64,000 nucleotides of DNA from Aporrectodea caliginosa (lineage: Eukaryota > Annelida > Clitellata > Crassiclitellata > Lumbricidae): positions 1,694,745 to 1,758,744 of the forward strand of contig JACEVL010006447.1 of assembly GCA_020284085.1 (NCBI GenBank), given 5' to 3'. The notes beneath the pieces were generated by a model. That model searched no databases. It saw only the letters and a list, made by a program, of their open reading frames with translations, and was not told the origin of the DNA. The translations under genes and the position numbers were made by a program. Below are positions 11,283 to 22,860 of this stretch, one piece after another; the first letter of the stretch is position 1; every line of letters starts with the position of its first letter.

Positions 11283-11402
11283 TGCCATTACCGCCGTTTT
11301 ATCGCCGACTCATTCCCATTACCGCGGTATTACCGCAATTGTTGTCTTCATTACCGCGGGATTTAACGCGGTTTCCGCTGTTTTACCGCGGGGAAATTAC
11401 CC
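11283..11402. repeat. Degenerate TTACCGCGG block beside the Polinton end
   Basis: Six to eight drifting copies of ATTACCGCGGT/TTTACCGCGG lie within 120 bases, starting about 40 bases beyond the element's right end. No inverted partner was found in the window. Confidence 0.65.
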
Positions 11403-11479
11403 ATGTCATTCTCTACTGTTGACTCCACAGACTCTAGGAGATCGTCTGACTTTCTCAATCTGATAATTCCGTGGACAAA

Positions 11480-11640
11480 GACACCATGCAGGTCCTCTTG
11501 GCAGGCGCCGTCGTCGTTTCTGTTGCTGGCCCTAGACTACGGAACACTCTTCCGGCAAGCGTTCGCTCTGAATAACATCTCCTGGCTTTCAGATCTCGAC
11601 TATATAAACTCATCGTTGCTGGACTCATATCCTACGTAAG
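11480..11640 (+). pseudogene. LINE ORF2 C-terminal fragment
   Basis: The frame starting at 11522 reads VAGPRLRNTLPASVRSE and then stops. This resembles the common end of LINE ORF2 proteins (GPRLWNSLP type). Flanking frames continue in pieces, so it is a short broken remnant. Confidence 0.6.
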
Positions 11641-11714
11641 CTGTATCCAGGTCTCCTCGACCCCCCGCTTTCACTTGACCGGACTCGTTCTGGAATTTGG
11701 CTTGCATCACATTT

Positions 11715-12320
11715 TATTCAGTAGCGACCATCGATTGAGGCAATAAACGAATCGACAACAGCTAACAATCTCCGGCTGAACACGAATAAATCCAAAGAAA
11801 TGCTGGTTTCCTGAAGATTAGAAACATCAATCTTGCCACCCCCGATCCAGGGCATAGAGCGAGTAACCGAGATGAAGATCCTCGGCGTCATCCTTCGAGG
11901 CGATCTCCGGGCCACTTCGCACGTTGAGCGAGTCTTGGGATCGTGCACGGGATCCCTTCAAGCACTTAGGGTGCTGAGAGCCCATGGTCTATCTTCCGAG
12001 GCGCTGTCCACCGTTGCTAGGGCCACGACAGTCTCCCGCCTCCTCTATGCGTAGCCCGCCTGGTGGGGATTAACATCTGCAGAAGATCGCTCGAAACTTG
12101 AACCCTTCCAGAGGAAAATGCAACGATTGCAGTTCCTCTCATCCGACATTGAGCCACTCACGGTGATGGCGGAAGCCGCTGACGTGCGTCTGTGAAGGGC
12201 GGTATCAGTAAATGACGCGAACGTCTTGCGGAGACTCCACCCACTGCTCAGCGCCATTACAACATGCGCCCCAGGTCTCACCCCTTCCAACTTCCCATAA
12301 AAGACGACAGAAATTTCATA
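11715..12320 (+). pseudogene. CR1/L2-like LINE reverse transcriptase fragment
   Basis: Pieces of the thumb and C-terminal part of a LINE RT are visible in order: NNLRLNTNKSK, KILGVILRGDLRATSHV, SLQALRVLRAHGLSSEAL and ARATTVSRLLYA. An in-frame stop follows, and then PAWWGL. Several in-frame stops break it. The frame is cut at 12321-12341 by the palindrome-ended element that follows; the interrupted part codes for a FIPRILYK-like stretch seen near LINE ends. The catalytic YADD region lies upstream and is missing. Confidence 0.8.
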
Positions 12321-12341
12321 CCTAGAATTCTTTATAAAATA

Positions 12342-13362
12342 ACCCCCCGGACAAAACCCCCCCGGACAAAACCCCCCCGGTATAAAACCCCCCCGGACAA
12401 AACCCCCCGGTATAAAACCCACCCACCAGCCCCAAATTGAAGAGGTGTTAAATAATCTAGCAAGTAACTGAAAAGGTGTTAAAGGGTAGGTAGAGCCTAG
12501 AGATTCTGATCAACAGCACATTGAAGAGGTGCTAATTAATCAAGTAAATAATGAGGGTAGGTAGAGCCTAGAGATTCTGATCAACAGCCCGGTATAAAAC
12601 CCCCCCACCAGCTCCTTAATCAGGTGTTAATTAATGTAACAAGAGCAGAGCCTAGACAGTTAATTCCAGTAGTCAGGGTAGGTAGAGCTATGAAGACCGT
12701 CTGAGTATAAGTATAAGGCGAAGCTGAAACTGGAAGGTGACAATCTTGTTGGTGTTCTTAACGAACACACACATGGACCACAAGCCGAGCGAGGCGAAGT
12801 TCTTAAACTGCGGAATCGAATGAAAGTTAGAGCTGAAACTACGCAAGAAACGGCTCAACAAATCATCTCCACTGAGGTCGGAGCACTCAGTCAGACTGCT
12901 GCTGTCGCTCTGCCTGCAGTTCCTAACATTCGGCGTTGTATCAGACGTTATAAACAGCAAGTAAGCGCACCCCTTCCGCTGCCTTCTGACTTCGTGATTC
13001 CGGATGAATACAAAAGCCTTTCAACAGGTGAGCAATAACGTTGCCCAAAGAGCAGGATAATACTTGGTAGACTCGTAACTAATTATTTATAATAGTGAGC
13101 CATTTGACTATAAATTCCACCATTTTGCTTGTCGAAATATGTTAGCTTGAAAAAATGTCCAAACAATACACAGTCATTGCATCATTACTTGCAGTATGAA
13201 GTAACCGCTTGCTTGAAATCTTTTAGACTATCTAGTCAATATTTTATTGTCAAAAGTTGTGAGTGGGGGGTTTTGTCCGGGGGTTTTATACCGGGGGTTT
13301 TGTCCGGGGGTTTTGTCCGGGGGTTTTGTCCGGGGTTTTGTCCGGGGGTATTGTCCTAGACT
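12342..13362. mobile_element. Palindrome-ended 1.0 kb element with GGACAAAACCCCC arms
   Basis: The left arm (12342-12425) is a chain of CCCCGGACAAAAC and CCCCGGTATAAAAC words. The right arm (about 13265-13362) is the inverted form of the same chain, including the odd GGTATAAAAC variant. Direct copies of CCTAGAATTCTNTATAAAATA (12321-12341 and 13363-13383, one mismatch) flank it, a 21-bp target duplication in the coding part of a LINE. The interior holds a duplicated 34-base block (around 12485 and 12553) and a coding exon of FLYWCH/MULE type. MULE transposases are a possible source of mobility, but the family normally makes 8-11 bp duplications. Confidence 0.78.
12694..13027 (+). pseudogene. 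FLYWCH-type protein or MULE transposase exon fragment
   Basis: The frame is open from 12694 and ends at a good splice donor (CAACAG, then gtgagc) at 13028. It begins with the end of a FLYWCH-like zinc finger (YKAKLKLEGDNLVGVLNEHT, then H) and continues into the linker typical of FLYWCH proteins fused to MULE transposases (TTQETAQQIISTEV, NIRRCIRRYKQQ, PSDFVIPDEYKS). The first finger residues and all of the transposase core are absent. It is either the remnant of the element's own transposase gene or a captured host exon. The retained donor means it could still be spliced. Confidence 0.62.
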
Positions 13363-13540
13363 CCTAGAATTCTGTATAAAATACGGTAGCATATACATAC
13401 TCTAGTTTAGGCTTTTCAATAAACGGTAAAGAACCCTCAGCAACTGTACCCCATAAAATTATATTAGATTTGTCTGACTTTCCATTATGTAACTCACTGC
13501 GGTTTGTCAGTCTGTTTTATTAAACGAAGATATATATATA

Positions 13541-14739
13541 CCGGGTGGCGCATAAAAAACGTTCCCAAACTTTGTTAACCTGGCAATTAAACAATTTTAA
13601 AGTAAATTGAATCATAGTACATCAAACTAATCATAATTTATATTTGTACAACACAGCCAAAATTTAGCGCAAAATACTCAACAGTTTGAGAGAAATTGTT
13701 GTTAGAACTGTATGACCCATGGTCAAAATTTTGCACAGTTGTTTTATGATGACGCTTTGCGCGAACACATGTTTAATTGATCCTCCGCCTTCTCTTGTAA
13801 CGACCCTTAAACGCTGTTTCCACTGTCCTATTGACTTCTGTATTTGTGTGTCGTCTAAAAGAGACCATTTTGCTTCAATGACCTGCTTAAGTTCGTCAGT
13901 ATTTAGAAACGGTTTTCTGCGACCAGCATACACCAGCTCCTTTAGGGCGTTCCATACATAGTAGTCCAGAGGATTTAGATCGGGAGAGTTTGGTGGCCAG
14001 GCATCACTGTGGATAAAATCAGGGGTGTTTGCTTGAAGAAATTGCTGAGCCAATCTGCAACGATGTGAAGGAGCACTGTCTTGTTGAAAGATGTAATTGT
14101 CGTCAGGATAGTCTACGACATTGGAGAATGAGCTTATCGCGTTAACAAGCCGACGTAATGCTCTCCATTGACTTTGGTTTTCTGAGGATCAATGAAGATG
14201 ATGTCTGTTTTACCGTGCATCGAAACTCCAGCAGATACCATAAATTTTTTAGAGAAACGACTAGTCTCATGATAAAGTCTTTCTGGCGCAATTGAAGACT
14301 TTCGTTCATTGCTAGAGCCGTAAACGCGGCTATTCTGACTCGGTTTATGCTTTGTCTTGACCAGTTTTTACGCGGATTTTCCTGAACGATTCGCTTGCCT
14401 CGCCAACCCTTCTCCTCAAATGATATCTTAATAACAGCGAGATCATCATTTGAAAACACCACGTTTTAATGTTTACTACTTCGAGGACTAGTTTAATCAA
14501 GATACTCTCGTTACTTCGCGGCGAAATAAATGACGTAGTTTTGTGCAAAATTTGTAAACAGGTATGACGTCATAACCTTGCCGCAGGGTGTGACTTGACA
14601 AACATACTCTCTTGAAATTTGACATTTGTGCACAGAAATAATTGCTTAACATTTTGGTATAAATTAAAATTTGATATCTCTGAAATTAGATCTTTGCCAG
14701 GTTAGCAAAGTCTGGGAACGTTTTTAATGCGCCACCCGG
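13541..14739. mobile_element. DD37D-type mariner element
   Basis: Inverted ends of about 46 bp (CCGGGTGGCGCATAAAAAAC at the left, its near-perfect inverse at the right) are flanked by TA on both sides within short (TA)n runs. The transposase lies on the minus strand. At 1,199 bp it is shorter than an intact mariner, in line with an internal deletion in the transposase. Confidence 0.93.
13664..14548 (-). pseudogene. Mariner transposase, frameshifted and internally deleted
   Basis: An N-terminal helix-turn-helix part is seen (FSNDDLAVIKISFEEKG, NWSRQSINRV). The frame then jumps to the middle of the catalytic domain (FSKKFMVSAGVSMHG), so much of the second DNA-binding part and the first catalytic Asp region appear to be lost. 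The second Asp (QQDSAP) and third Asp (SPDLNPLDYYVW) are present with 37 residues between them, which defines the DD37D group. At least two frame changes separate the parts. No activity is expected from this copy. Confidence 0.85.
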
Positions 14740-15721
14740 TATATATATGAAACAGAATGATGTCTTGAGCATTATACCATTTGCGTTATAGAAGTTAATT
14801 AGATCAGATAAACAGAACAAAATAGAATTGAATCTATTAGATTAGATCTGACGGAACCGCAATTGCCTCATAACTTCATGGTTTGCGGAGTGCAGCAGCA
14901 CTTCGTCGACGGACGATTTGGCGTTGTAGTCGGTTGATCGACGAAGCCGTCTCCATAAGTTGCTTTCGATGAATCTGTCGCTCATTCAATCGTTTGTTTC
15001 CACAAACTGTGTGGATCGCGCAGTCTGTGCAGATCTACAACTTACAAAAATCAATCGAAAAATCATTACAACGATTAAAATTTAACATTTCTTCTCATCA
15101 AACGTCTTTCGTCGAAAGTGAACAAATTTTCGTCTCTTCCTGGTTGCCATGGAGACGATTTTTAGTATTATATTTATTTATTACAGGCATATGACGTCAT
15201 AGTATTGCAAAGTCATCATCACGTTTGGATCAAATGTTGCGCCTATCGTAATTGTAATATTATTATTGAGAGCTAATTTGTATAGCGCCTCTTCAGGAAA
15301 CCTCATCAGAGATGCTTCCGAAACGATTGCACAAGACGACGATCTATAACAGCTTCAACCGCTTGCAAAACATAGACATAAAAATAGACAGAGGCTCTTG
15401 TCGCAAATTGCATGGAATCCCGTTACAGACCACTGCATGGCTTTCATTTAGCATTGTGGCAGAACACGACGGTTATCCTGGGTTGCATAAAGAAGAAATC
15501 TACGCTCAGGTTATGATGGCACACAACCAGACAGGCAGCTGTATAAAAGTGTATATGCATCAGCATGAGGATCTTAATGTCGATGCGTTTTCGCGTTGGC
15601 ACCCAATGCAGGTCGTCCCGCATGCAGCTAGTCAGATTTATTGCCATTCTTCGGAATCCAGCCAATTAACCGAGTTCCAGAGTTTAAGACGGAGTAATCC
15701 GAGAGTGAGGGAGGCAAGCGT
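14740..15721. other. Non-coding stretch with a SINE tail scrap
   Basis: Nothing gene-like is supported. The bases around 15276-15312 (TTGTATAGCGCCTCTTCAGG and following) resemble the inverted 3' tail of the SINE family at 24379. The open frame from 15312 runs into the trinucleotide array and has no known domain. Confidence 0.5.
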
Positions 15722-16062
<341 letters not shown>

Positions 16063-16439
16063 ACGATAGATGATGATATAATATAGCAATAATGATGAAA
16101 CCGACGTCCCTGTTGACGAAACCGACGAACGTAAGTCCGACGACGAGTTTGTCTTAGAACGCACGACAAGACAGCACGACAGGAGACCACGGGAGACATT
16201 GTCTGATGATCGATGATGATGATAATAACTATTCAAGTTGACACAAACTGCAAATTAAAACAGATAATAGTGTACATGGTAGAGTTCTGCTGGTAGAGAG
16301 AGTTCTGCTGGTTCTGAGGCGACAAGCCAGCGGTGTCTAATTGTCAATCCCGCCCAGGAGTTACTCAATAAATTCAATAATGTCAGTACATGTTCTTGTC
16401 AAGGAGTAATATTTGGCCGAGATCCAATTGCTATGATCA

Positions 16440-16915
16440 GCTGGCAAGTGACCATAGTGGTAACCTATAGGTATCAAGAAGTTTTGGGGACCAAATAGAG
16501 CTACAAACCGTAACCTGAGTACCAAAAATATTCTGGGAACAGAAAGGGCTAGATAGTGGTAACCTGGATATCAAGAATTTATTGGACCAGATGGGGCTCT
16601 GAAAAAAATGCAGTACTGAAAATAAGTTGGGTCCACTTTTCATCGGGACACAGTACAACATTATTTTCCAAACGGCGTTACGATTTGGTGGTGATATGGC
16701 TACTGTTGTTGTATTTAAAATTTCAGGCAAATGCTACAAGTTTTGACCGAGTTATGACACTTTTTCTTGGGGTCCCCTTTCATCGGGAGACAGTGTAGTT
16801 ACTGGTAACCTGGGTACCAAGTATTTTTGAGATCAGATGATGCTATAGCGGTAACTTCGATATCAAGAATTTTTGGGACTAGATGGGACTAACCAAGAAT
16901 GTTTGATGTGGGATG
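16440..16915. repeat. Degenerate ~50 bp tandem repeat (GGTAACCTGGRTATCAAG)
   Basis: Five or six diverged units contain GTAACCT, TACCAAG or TATCAAGAATTTTTGGGAC, and AGATGGGGCT. A related pair of units near 16630 and 16770 shares CATCGGGA-ACAGT. The block runs up to the first supported exon of the gene at 16942. Confidence 0.65.
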
Positions 16916-16941
16916 ACACGGTGATACATATATCTGTACAG

Positions 16942-17516
16942 CGTTATTGCACACTAGTTCAGATCGTCAAGGAGTACAACAAAAAAGGTTACCAGGCACA
17001 GAACAGCTACCCAACCTTACGATTGCCAGCTGTGCATCGATTTCATCTTTGTCTTGGAAACCCTGGGTCCTTAAACCCTGAAGGGGTTGTTAGATCCGAA
17101 GATTTTGAAGACAAAGATAACATGAAATTTACTTATGAGGTAAGTCTGTATATAGACGAAGAAAAAGTTAAATGAAGTCTAGTGTTTACTTTCTCATCGC
17201 CTTTCACCTCTTTCCACATCTCTCCACCTCTTTCCACATCTCTCCACCTCTCTCCACCTCTCTCCACCTCTTTGCACCTCTTTGCACCTCTTTCCAAGAG
17301 GTGCAAAGCATCCAACAGCATTTCGAGATACATTCACAATATTACAACGTCTGCCTAGACATACGCTTTACTTTCATCCAGAAAGATCGTCTCTACTTTG
17401 ATGAAAAATACTGTCGTGACGTTATCGATGCCGAAATGGCAATACATAGGGTTGTGCACCCGAAAGGACAGATCAAAGATGAGCAAAAGGGCATCATTGG
17501 CAGAAGTTTCTTTTAA
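16942..17516 (+). CDS. Unrecognised gene, two 3' exons
   Basis: Exon A is 16942-17139 and exon B is 17301-17516, joined in phase 0 (donor gtaagt, acceptor caagag). An upstream acceptor (tctgtacag) sits exactly in frame at 16942, so the 5' part of the gene, if any, lies further upstream and was not found; an ATG-led frame also runs in from 16873. The 137 readable residues are mixed and soluble-looking, with ordinary codon use: QIVKEYNKKGYQAQNSYPTL, FHLCLGNPGSLNPEG, HSQYYNVCLDIRFTFIQKDR and FDEKYCRDVIDAEMAIHRVV. No signal peptide, membrane span or family motif is recognised. The intron is largely CCACCTCTTT repeats. It could be a host exon pair or a mobile-element gene. The two clean in-frame junctions are the main support. 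Confidence 0.5.
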
Positions 17517-17978
17517 ATCTCTCTCCCTCGCTCTCTCTCTTTCGTTTTGGCTGGCGCTACTGAATTCTTGCTCTACAAGTAACCCCATTATCGAAAAGCA
17601 ACCATAGACACTATTTGAAAGCGAGCATAAACATTACCTGCTTGCCGAAACGAAATTACTTCGAACTTAAGGGAAATCTAAAACATTTGATTGGGATGCA
17701 TCTATTTCGTTCTGCTAAGATTAATTAAATTCGGTCCAGTGACCGTTCAGAAAAGGATATTGACCGCAGACTGCCACGAAAACAGACAATCCATTTGTTT
17801 TCCATTACGTAAGCGGACCAAAGCACAGCGCCCTGAAGAGGGAACTGTGTTTGCACATAACACAATTATTTAATTATTTCTAATTGTGTAAAGCTTTATA
17901 TGCTGTGTAAAGTAGAGGGAATAGAGGCAGACGTGCAAAGAGACAGAGATAGAAAGAGAGAAAGTGTGCGTGTGTGTG

Positions 17979-17979
17979 T

Positions 17980-18052
<73 letters not shown>

Positions 18053-18056
18053 GAGA

Positions 18057-18110
<54 letters not shown>

Positions 18111-18136
18111 GAGAGCGAGAGAGAGAGAGGAGAGGG
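17979..18136. repeat. (GA)n / (GT)n microsatellite
   Basis: GA runs of up to about 70 bases are split by a short GT run near 18057-18074. Confidence 0.95.
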
Positions 18137-18139
18137 AGG

Positions 18140-19078
18140 AGATGAATCAGTGAAATCATGGCAGGAAGCAATGAATTTCAGTTTGATTGTCTAGAGGAGA
18201 CACTGAGAGAAAGACAAAGCAAGAGAAACAGACATGTCTATATTCAACCAAGTGTAGCGCTTATTAGTTGCGATGTATGGTTCCAGTTAGGCTCTAATCC
18301 TAGTTCTGTCGAAAACTAACGCAAGGCATGCAGCCTATTCCTAATACGATGGAAAGAATCGGCAGGAATTGAGGACCTTAAATGCTCCGGCCTATTTTTA
18401 CGGTGTTGGATCCACTGAAGTAACTGTCTTCATGTTAGATAGCGTTTCGTAACGTTTTATGTTGTCTCTGGATGATGGGTCATGGATGGACCCGAGTATT
18501 TCTTACATAGTATGCGATGACACTAGCTAGGTTATGAAACTAATTTCTCTTTAAACACCTATAATTAGGCTTCTAGTGTGCCCTAGGCTAAGCTGGTTTG
18601 CGCTTCCTGACTGGAATGCGCCGTCCGCCAACTAGTGTGTTTCGCAATTGAGGACATTATAACGGGTCGATCACATTAACTCTGCAGCACCTGCTTCAGC
18701 AAAATGCATCAAATGCGAGTCATATGGCGTGACATGTTATTCATACATTTGCCCAGTATTGACTACAACAACTGGGTTCCTCCAGGCTTTCCATGGTTTA
18801 GTGTTCGTTAGATCCAGTTCATCCTTAGCAGCGTCTGGGCGAGTAGCAGTATTCAAACCCTCATAGATCAGAATGTACAGTATGCAGGAAAATGCTGTAT
18901 TTGGGCACGTATAAGTGATACTCCTTCTGGATCCAGTTTAGTTTGCTGGCACTTCTCTAACATATATCCAGGATCTGTGAGTTCCATTTTCGAGTCAACC
19001 TTGTAAGTGACTACTGCTCTGCGCTGCCAGACTCGGGTTCATCTTGCATTGATGAAATTTAAAAAATACGGATGATGA
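18140..19078. other. Non-coding stretch, nothing recognised
   Basis: No open frame of interest, no repeat family match within the window. Confidence 0.5.
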
Positions 19079-19144
19079 CGATCGATATTCTAGTATCAGT
19101 CATCTGACTGCACTGTCAGATGACGGATACTAGAACATCGATCG
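19079..19144. repeat. Near-perfect 66-base hairpin
   Basis: CGATCGATATTCTAGTATCA plus GTCATCTGAC pairs with the inverse copy at 19115-19144 across a 6-base loop (tgcact), with two or three mismatches in a 30-bp stem. The stem length and small loop would suit a foldback MITE scrap or a small-RNA precursor, but neither is shown. Confidence 0.8.
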
Positions 19145-19155
19145 GTGATGTTAAC

Positions 19156-19371
19156 ATGGTGGAAGGTGACAGCGATTAAGATGGAAATATTCAACATGAA
19201 AAGTTAAAAGAGGGAGATTGTGTGATTGTGCAGCTGAAAGGACAGAAGAATACGTTTCACTTTGCAGCACGGGTTGACAATCCAGTTTTCAAAGACCTAG
19301 ATTTGGACGTCATCCATGTTGACAAACTGCCATCTAACTTTGATCAGGAAGAACCGAAAAGACTTGTCATC
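19156..19371 (+). pseudogene. Short coding remnant (LKEGDCVIVQLKGQKNTFHF)
   Basis: Starting at ATG 19156, the frame is broken by TAA at 19177 and then stays open to TGA at 19371. The readable part (KLKEGDCVIVQLKGQKNTFH, FAARVDNPVFKDLDLDVIHV) resembles the small barrel-like GDFVLV-type segments found near the end of several transposon-related invertebrate proteins. That resemblance is from general knowledge and is weak. Probably a transposon-gene remnant. Confidence 0.35.
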
Positions 19372-19828
19372 CCTGATCACTGAACATCCTATGATTCCTA
19401 TCCAATTCCACTGCAGGATATTAACCTATAAAGAAACTTCCTTTTCCGATAATAGCGGGAGAGGCATTAGTCGACAGATCACCTTTCCATTTCCTTTTAC
19501 TGATTATAACTTAGGTTGACATTTAAATATTCACCTACTTTGAATAATGTTGTTTCACTCTTAAATAGCCTTCTGTATGATTTTTAAACAAACTAGTCTT
19601 AGTGTTTGATTGTTAATTGGCTGTGTAATGAACTGCTGAAAGAACTGAACATTGTCCTATGCAAGTTAAGCATTGTATGTCAATAGTGCTATCATTTAAC
19701 CAGAATAAAATTTAATTAGTTATTTTGTTTTTCTAAACAGCATTAAAATATTATTGCTAATGACAAGACAGTATTTTGTTACATAAACCAGCGCTAAGAT
19801 CAAAGGAATAAACATAGGGTCAGAGGTG

Positions 19829-19920
19829 CATATATGCACGAAGGTTACTCAGATGGAGTCAAGGGTTCATACCTATATGGACTTTTGATCCCATCTGAGT
19901 TACCTTTGTTTTTGGCATAT
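19829..19920. repeat. Imperfect long hairpin (92 bases)
   Basis: GAAGGTTACTCAGATGGAGT (from 19840) pairs with the inverse form ending ATCTGAGTTACCTTTG (to 19908). Flanking TATATGC and GCATATA extend the stem to about 40 bp around a short loop. A few mismatches and bulges give it the look of an animal miRNA precursor or a small MITE. Confidence 0.65.
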
Positions 19921-22564
19921 AACATCTTAAAGATGATGGAATGATAGAACACTGAATATAGAGCTAGATTGAAAATAAAATTGTCTATTAGATATAATAG
20001 AACTAAATTCAAAAATGTTAACACATTTTCGGTAAAGGAGAAAGTAACAAAATAGGATCAAGGGTGTATACTCTTCCCTATCGTTCACATAATATTATGT
20101 CGTCCATGTGTATCGTTCGTTAATATTAAAAATGTATATATTAAGCTGTACACATTTTTAACTGATAAAAATTGAAGAGAAAACCTTATTGAATAATAAT
20201 GGAAATGAGGCAGTTGTTATGATGATCATAACTGCAATTCTCTGGGCAATAGATACCATTGTCTAGATATATGGAGGCTATTAGGCTATTTGTTATATTA
20301 GGGACCACAGCTGCGCATCTTCAGCACGCGTGTGCGCCTCGATGAGCTTGGACCTGCCTCCAGACTCTAATTGCGCATTCTCGGCAATTTGTGTCGCATG
20401 TGTCGCATAAATAAGCGGCTTATGTTTGCCAGGGCGGATGTACGGCATGCAAAAGGAAGAGAAATTCTCAAGGACAGTGTGAATCAATATGCTGTCTTCA
20501 TTTTAAAATTAAATATATATATTCGTTTCTCGTTTGAATCGTTGGATTGTTGGATCAATTTTTGTTGATAACTTACTGACTTTCTTCTGGGTTGAGCCAA
20601 TCTCTCGTCGATCATATGGTTTGATTGCGGATTCCTTGGAAGAAATGCTCATGTGAGAACAGCTATAAACCGATTCCAAGAAAATTATTTCCGCGTGACA
20701 GCTGATTCGTAATGGTGTTGATTCCGGGTCCGTAAACGAGTCATATTTGAAGACAGAATGTTGAAAACAACATTCGTCACATAGGCCTATAAAAAGCATG
20801 CTTTAGTTTTCTAAGTTGCTTTAAATTTCTTTGGTAGCCAGTTATCTATGGCGGATCCAGAATGAAAGTGATATTATATAGCAAAGTGTCAGACTGCTCG
20901 TCAGTTCAGGAAGCTCCATTAAGGTAACTTAATGATCTATTGACGCCTACATTCGCATCGAGCTGTAGACTGGAATTCCCAATGCTCTTTGATCAATTCA
21001 GTTTGACTTGAAAACTATCTAGGATAATTTAAAAGCGTCGTTTGAAATGCAAGTAAATCTATGTTTCAAAGGTTCTTTCTATTTTTAGCAAAAAAGCTAT
21101 AAACCAGTGATAAGAAGATGAATATCTGATTTTATGAAGAAAATATCGTTCAATTGCAGTCTTCTCTCAGGGCTGAACTCAAAATTTTGAACTCGAACTG
21201 TGGAAATGGTCGAGAAAAAGTATCCCATTGGAAGAAGATTCAACCCAAGGATCTGACATTTCTCACAAACGTCTTATATTTATCAGAATATTATGTCATT
21301 CAAAATTTAAAAATGTCGCTGCGACACAACGTTTGATAGTCTTCACCGCAACCAATAAAATTTTGGGCAGGCGCTATAGAGGTTCCTTTTTTATTTATGG
21401 GATCCGAGTGCTAGCTTTCATCTTCAGTTAGTGACTTTCAACGGCAATTTTTAGTAGTAGACATTCTAGGAATGTCTGCGCTTGTTATTGCATGTAGAGA
21501 GTCTACCGGGTTAATCGCAGCATATTTGCATAGCATCTTAAAATGGCCGACAGAGCTTAATTAAGTATTGGACATGCACTGGCATGTCAACCTCTGAACT
21601 GGCGGCCATCGGGAAATTGGTTTTGTCGATGACGACATTCTCGGTGGCGATGATAATGACTGAGGTCGATATGAGACGGCTATGATCGCCTCGCCACACT
21701 TTGATCATCGCCTCATCTAATCGACCGACACTAGACGTACGAAATGCCATCGACAGACCTAAGGCAGTTAAGCGATATGGTGATTGAGCAGTGACCCACA
21801 GTCAACGCTTGCAGCTGCTGCAGCTGGTGCTTCGTGGAAGCAAATGGCACCAGCATCCTCAATGGCCTCCACTGCATCAGCTGCTGCTGCGATCAAACGA
21901 TGCAGAGGTTGTTCTGGCGTAATTGAGAAGCACCGTGAAATGCCGACCCATGTACTCAGGTTGCTGGATGTTCAGGAATTGCGTTGCCATCGTTACTCGA
22001 GGACTCGCTGTTCCCTCATCGTCCACTGCTGCCATCTCAGTCGAATGTCAACGGCAAACTAATATTCCCTGGCGAACGACGACGCATGGCCTTCATGGCC
22101 CTTGTATACCATCCGAATCGATAGCTGATCTGCTCTCTCTGTGATGGCTCCTCGTACAGAACACCGATCTAATACCCCCACCGGGCAATAACAGACCCAT
22201 CGCTAACGATATCGACCGAACATAGAAGACTTCAGTTACTTTGATGTGGCATCTGGCGACAAAAGCATCGATCCCACAGAGCCAAGACAGCAACTGAACT
22301 CTTCTTGGAACAGTTTACCACTGCACTTACGTATACTGTTGCCGTTGACTCTGCTTTGCGACGTATACATATGCTCACAGTGTAATAACGCACTTGTTTA
22401 GATCTGACAGATTGATGAACATATATGGATCTATGAACGGATGGATGGATGGTAGGGAGAACGCATGACGAGCAGATGTGCGGATGTATGGAACGATAGG
22501 CGGATGGACGGTATGGACGAATGGACGGACGAATGAGCCTTTCAATACTATTTCTTCTTAAACG
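19921..22564. other. Non-coding stretch, nothing recognised
   Basis: Several frames of 60-97 codons (for example 20509-20799 minus and 21784-22062 plus, Ala-rich) lack family resemblance and supporting splice sites. They were not accepted as genes. Confidence 0.45.
22435..22535. repeat. Degenerate GGAYGGAY repeat
   Basis: Drifting GGATGGAT and GGACGGAC words. Confidence 0.6.
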
Positions 22565-22860
22565 TAGCCCTTATGGTATTGAACAAACATGTAAAAGAAC
22601 ACTCAAAATATAGCAATATCTGGCTGAGCTATGGCCATTTCCCTAATTTTTCCAGAAATTAACTTTTTGACTTTAAAATAAAACGTTGGAATGTCTTGGA
22701 TTTAGTAGCCGTGTTCCTTACCACAGGTAGCCCTTATCAGGACGAGAAATACAAGAGAGAATTAACCGATTTCAGCAATTATATTGACCAAGATCTGACC
22801 ATTTTGCTCTGATTTTTGCTAATTTTCATTATTTCGACCTTGAAATGAGCCCAAATGACC
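22565..22860. repeat. Two diverged ~160 bp direct copies
   Basis: The copies start at about 22565 and 22727. Both run GTAGCCCTTAT, later TGACCATTT or TGGCCATTT, then AATTTT and a TTCGACCTTGAAAT or TTTGACTTTAAAAT ending. Confidence 0.55.
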
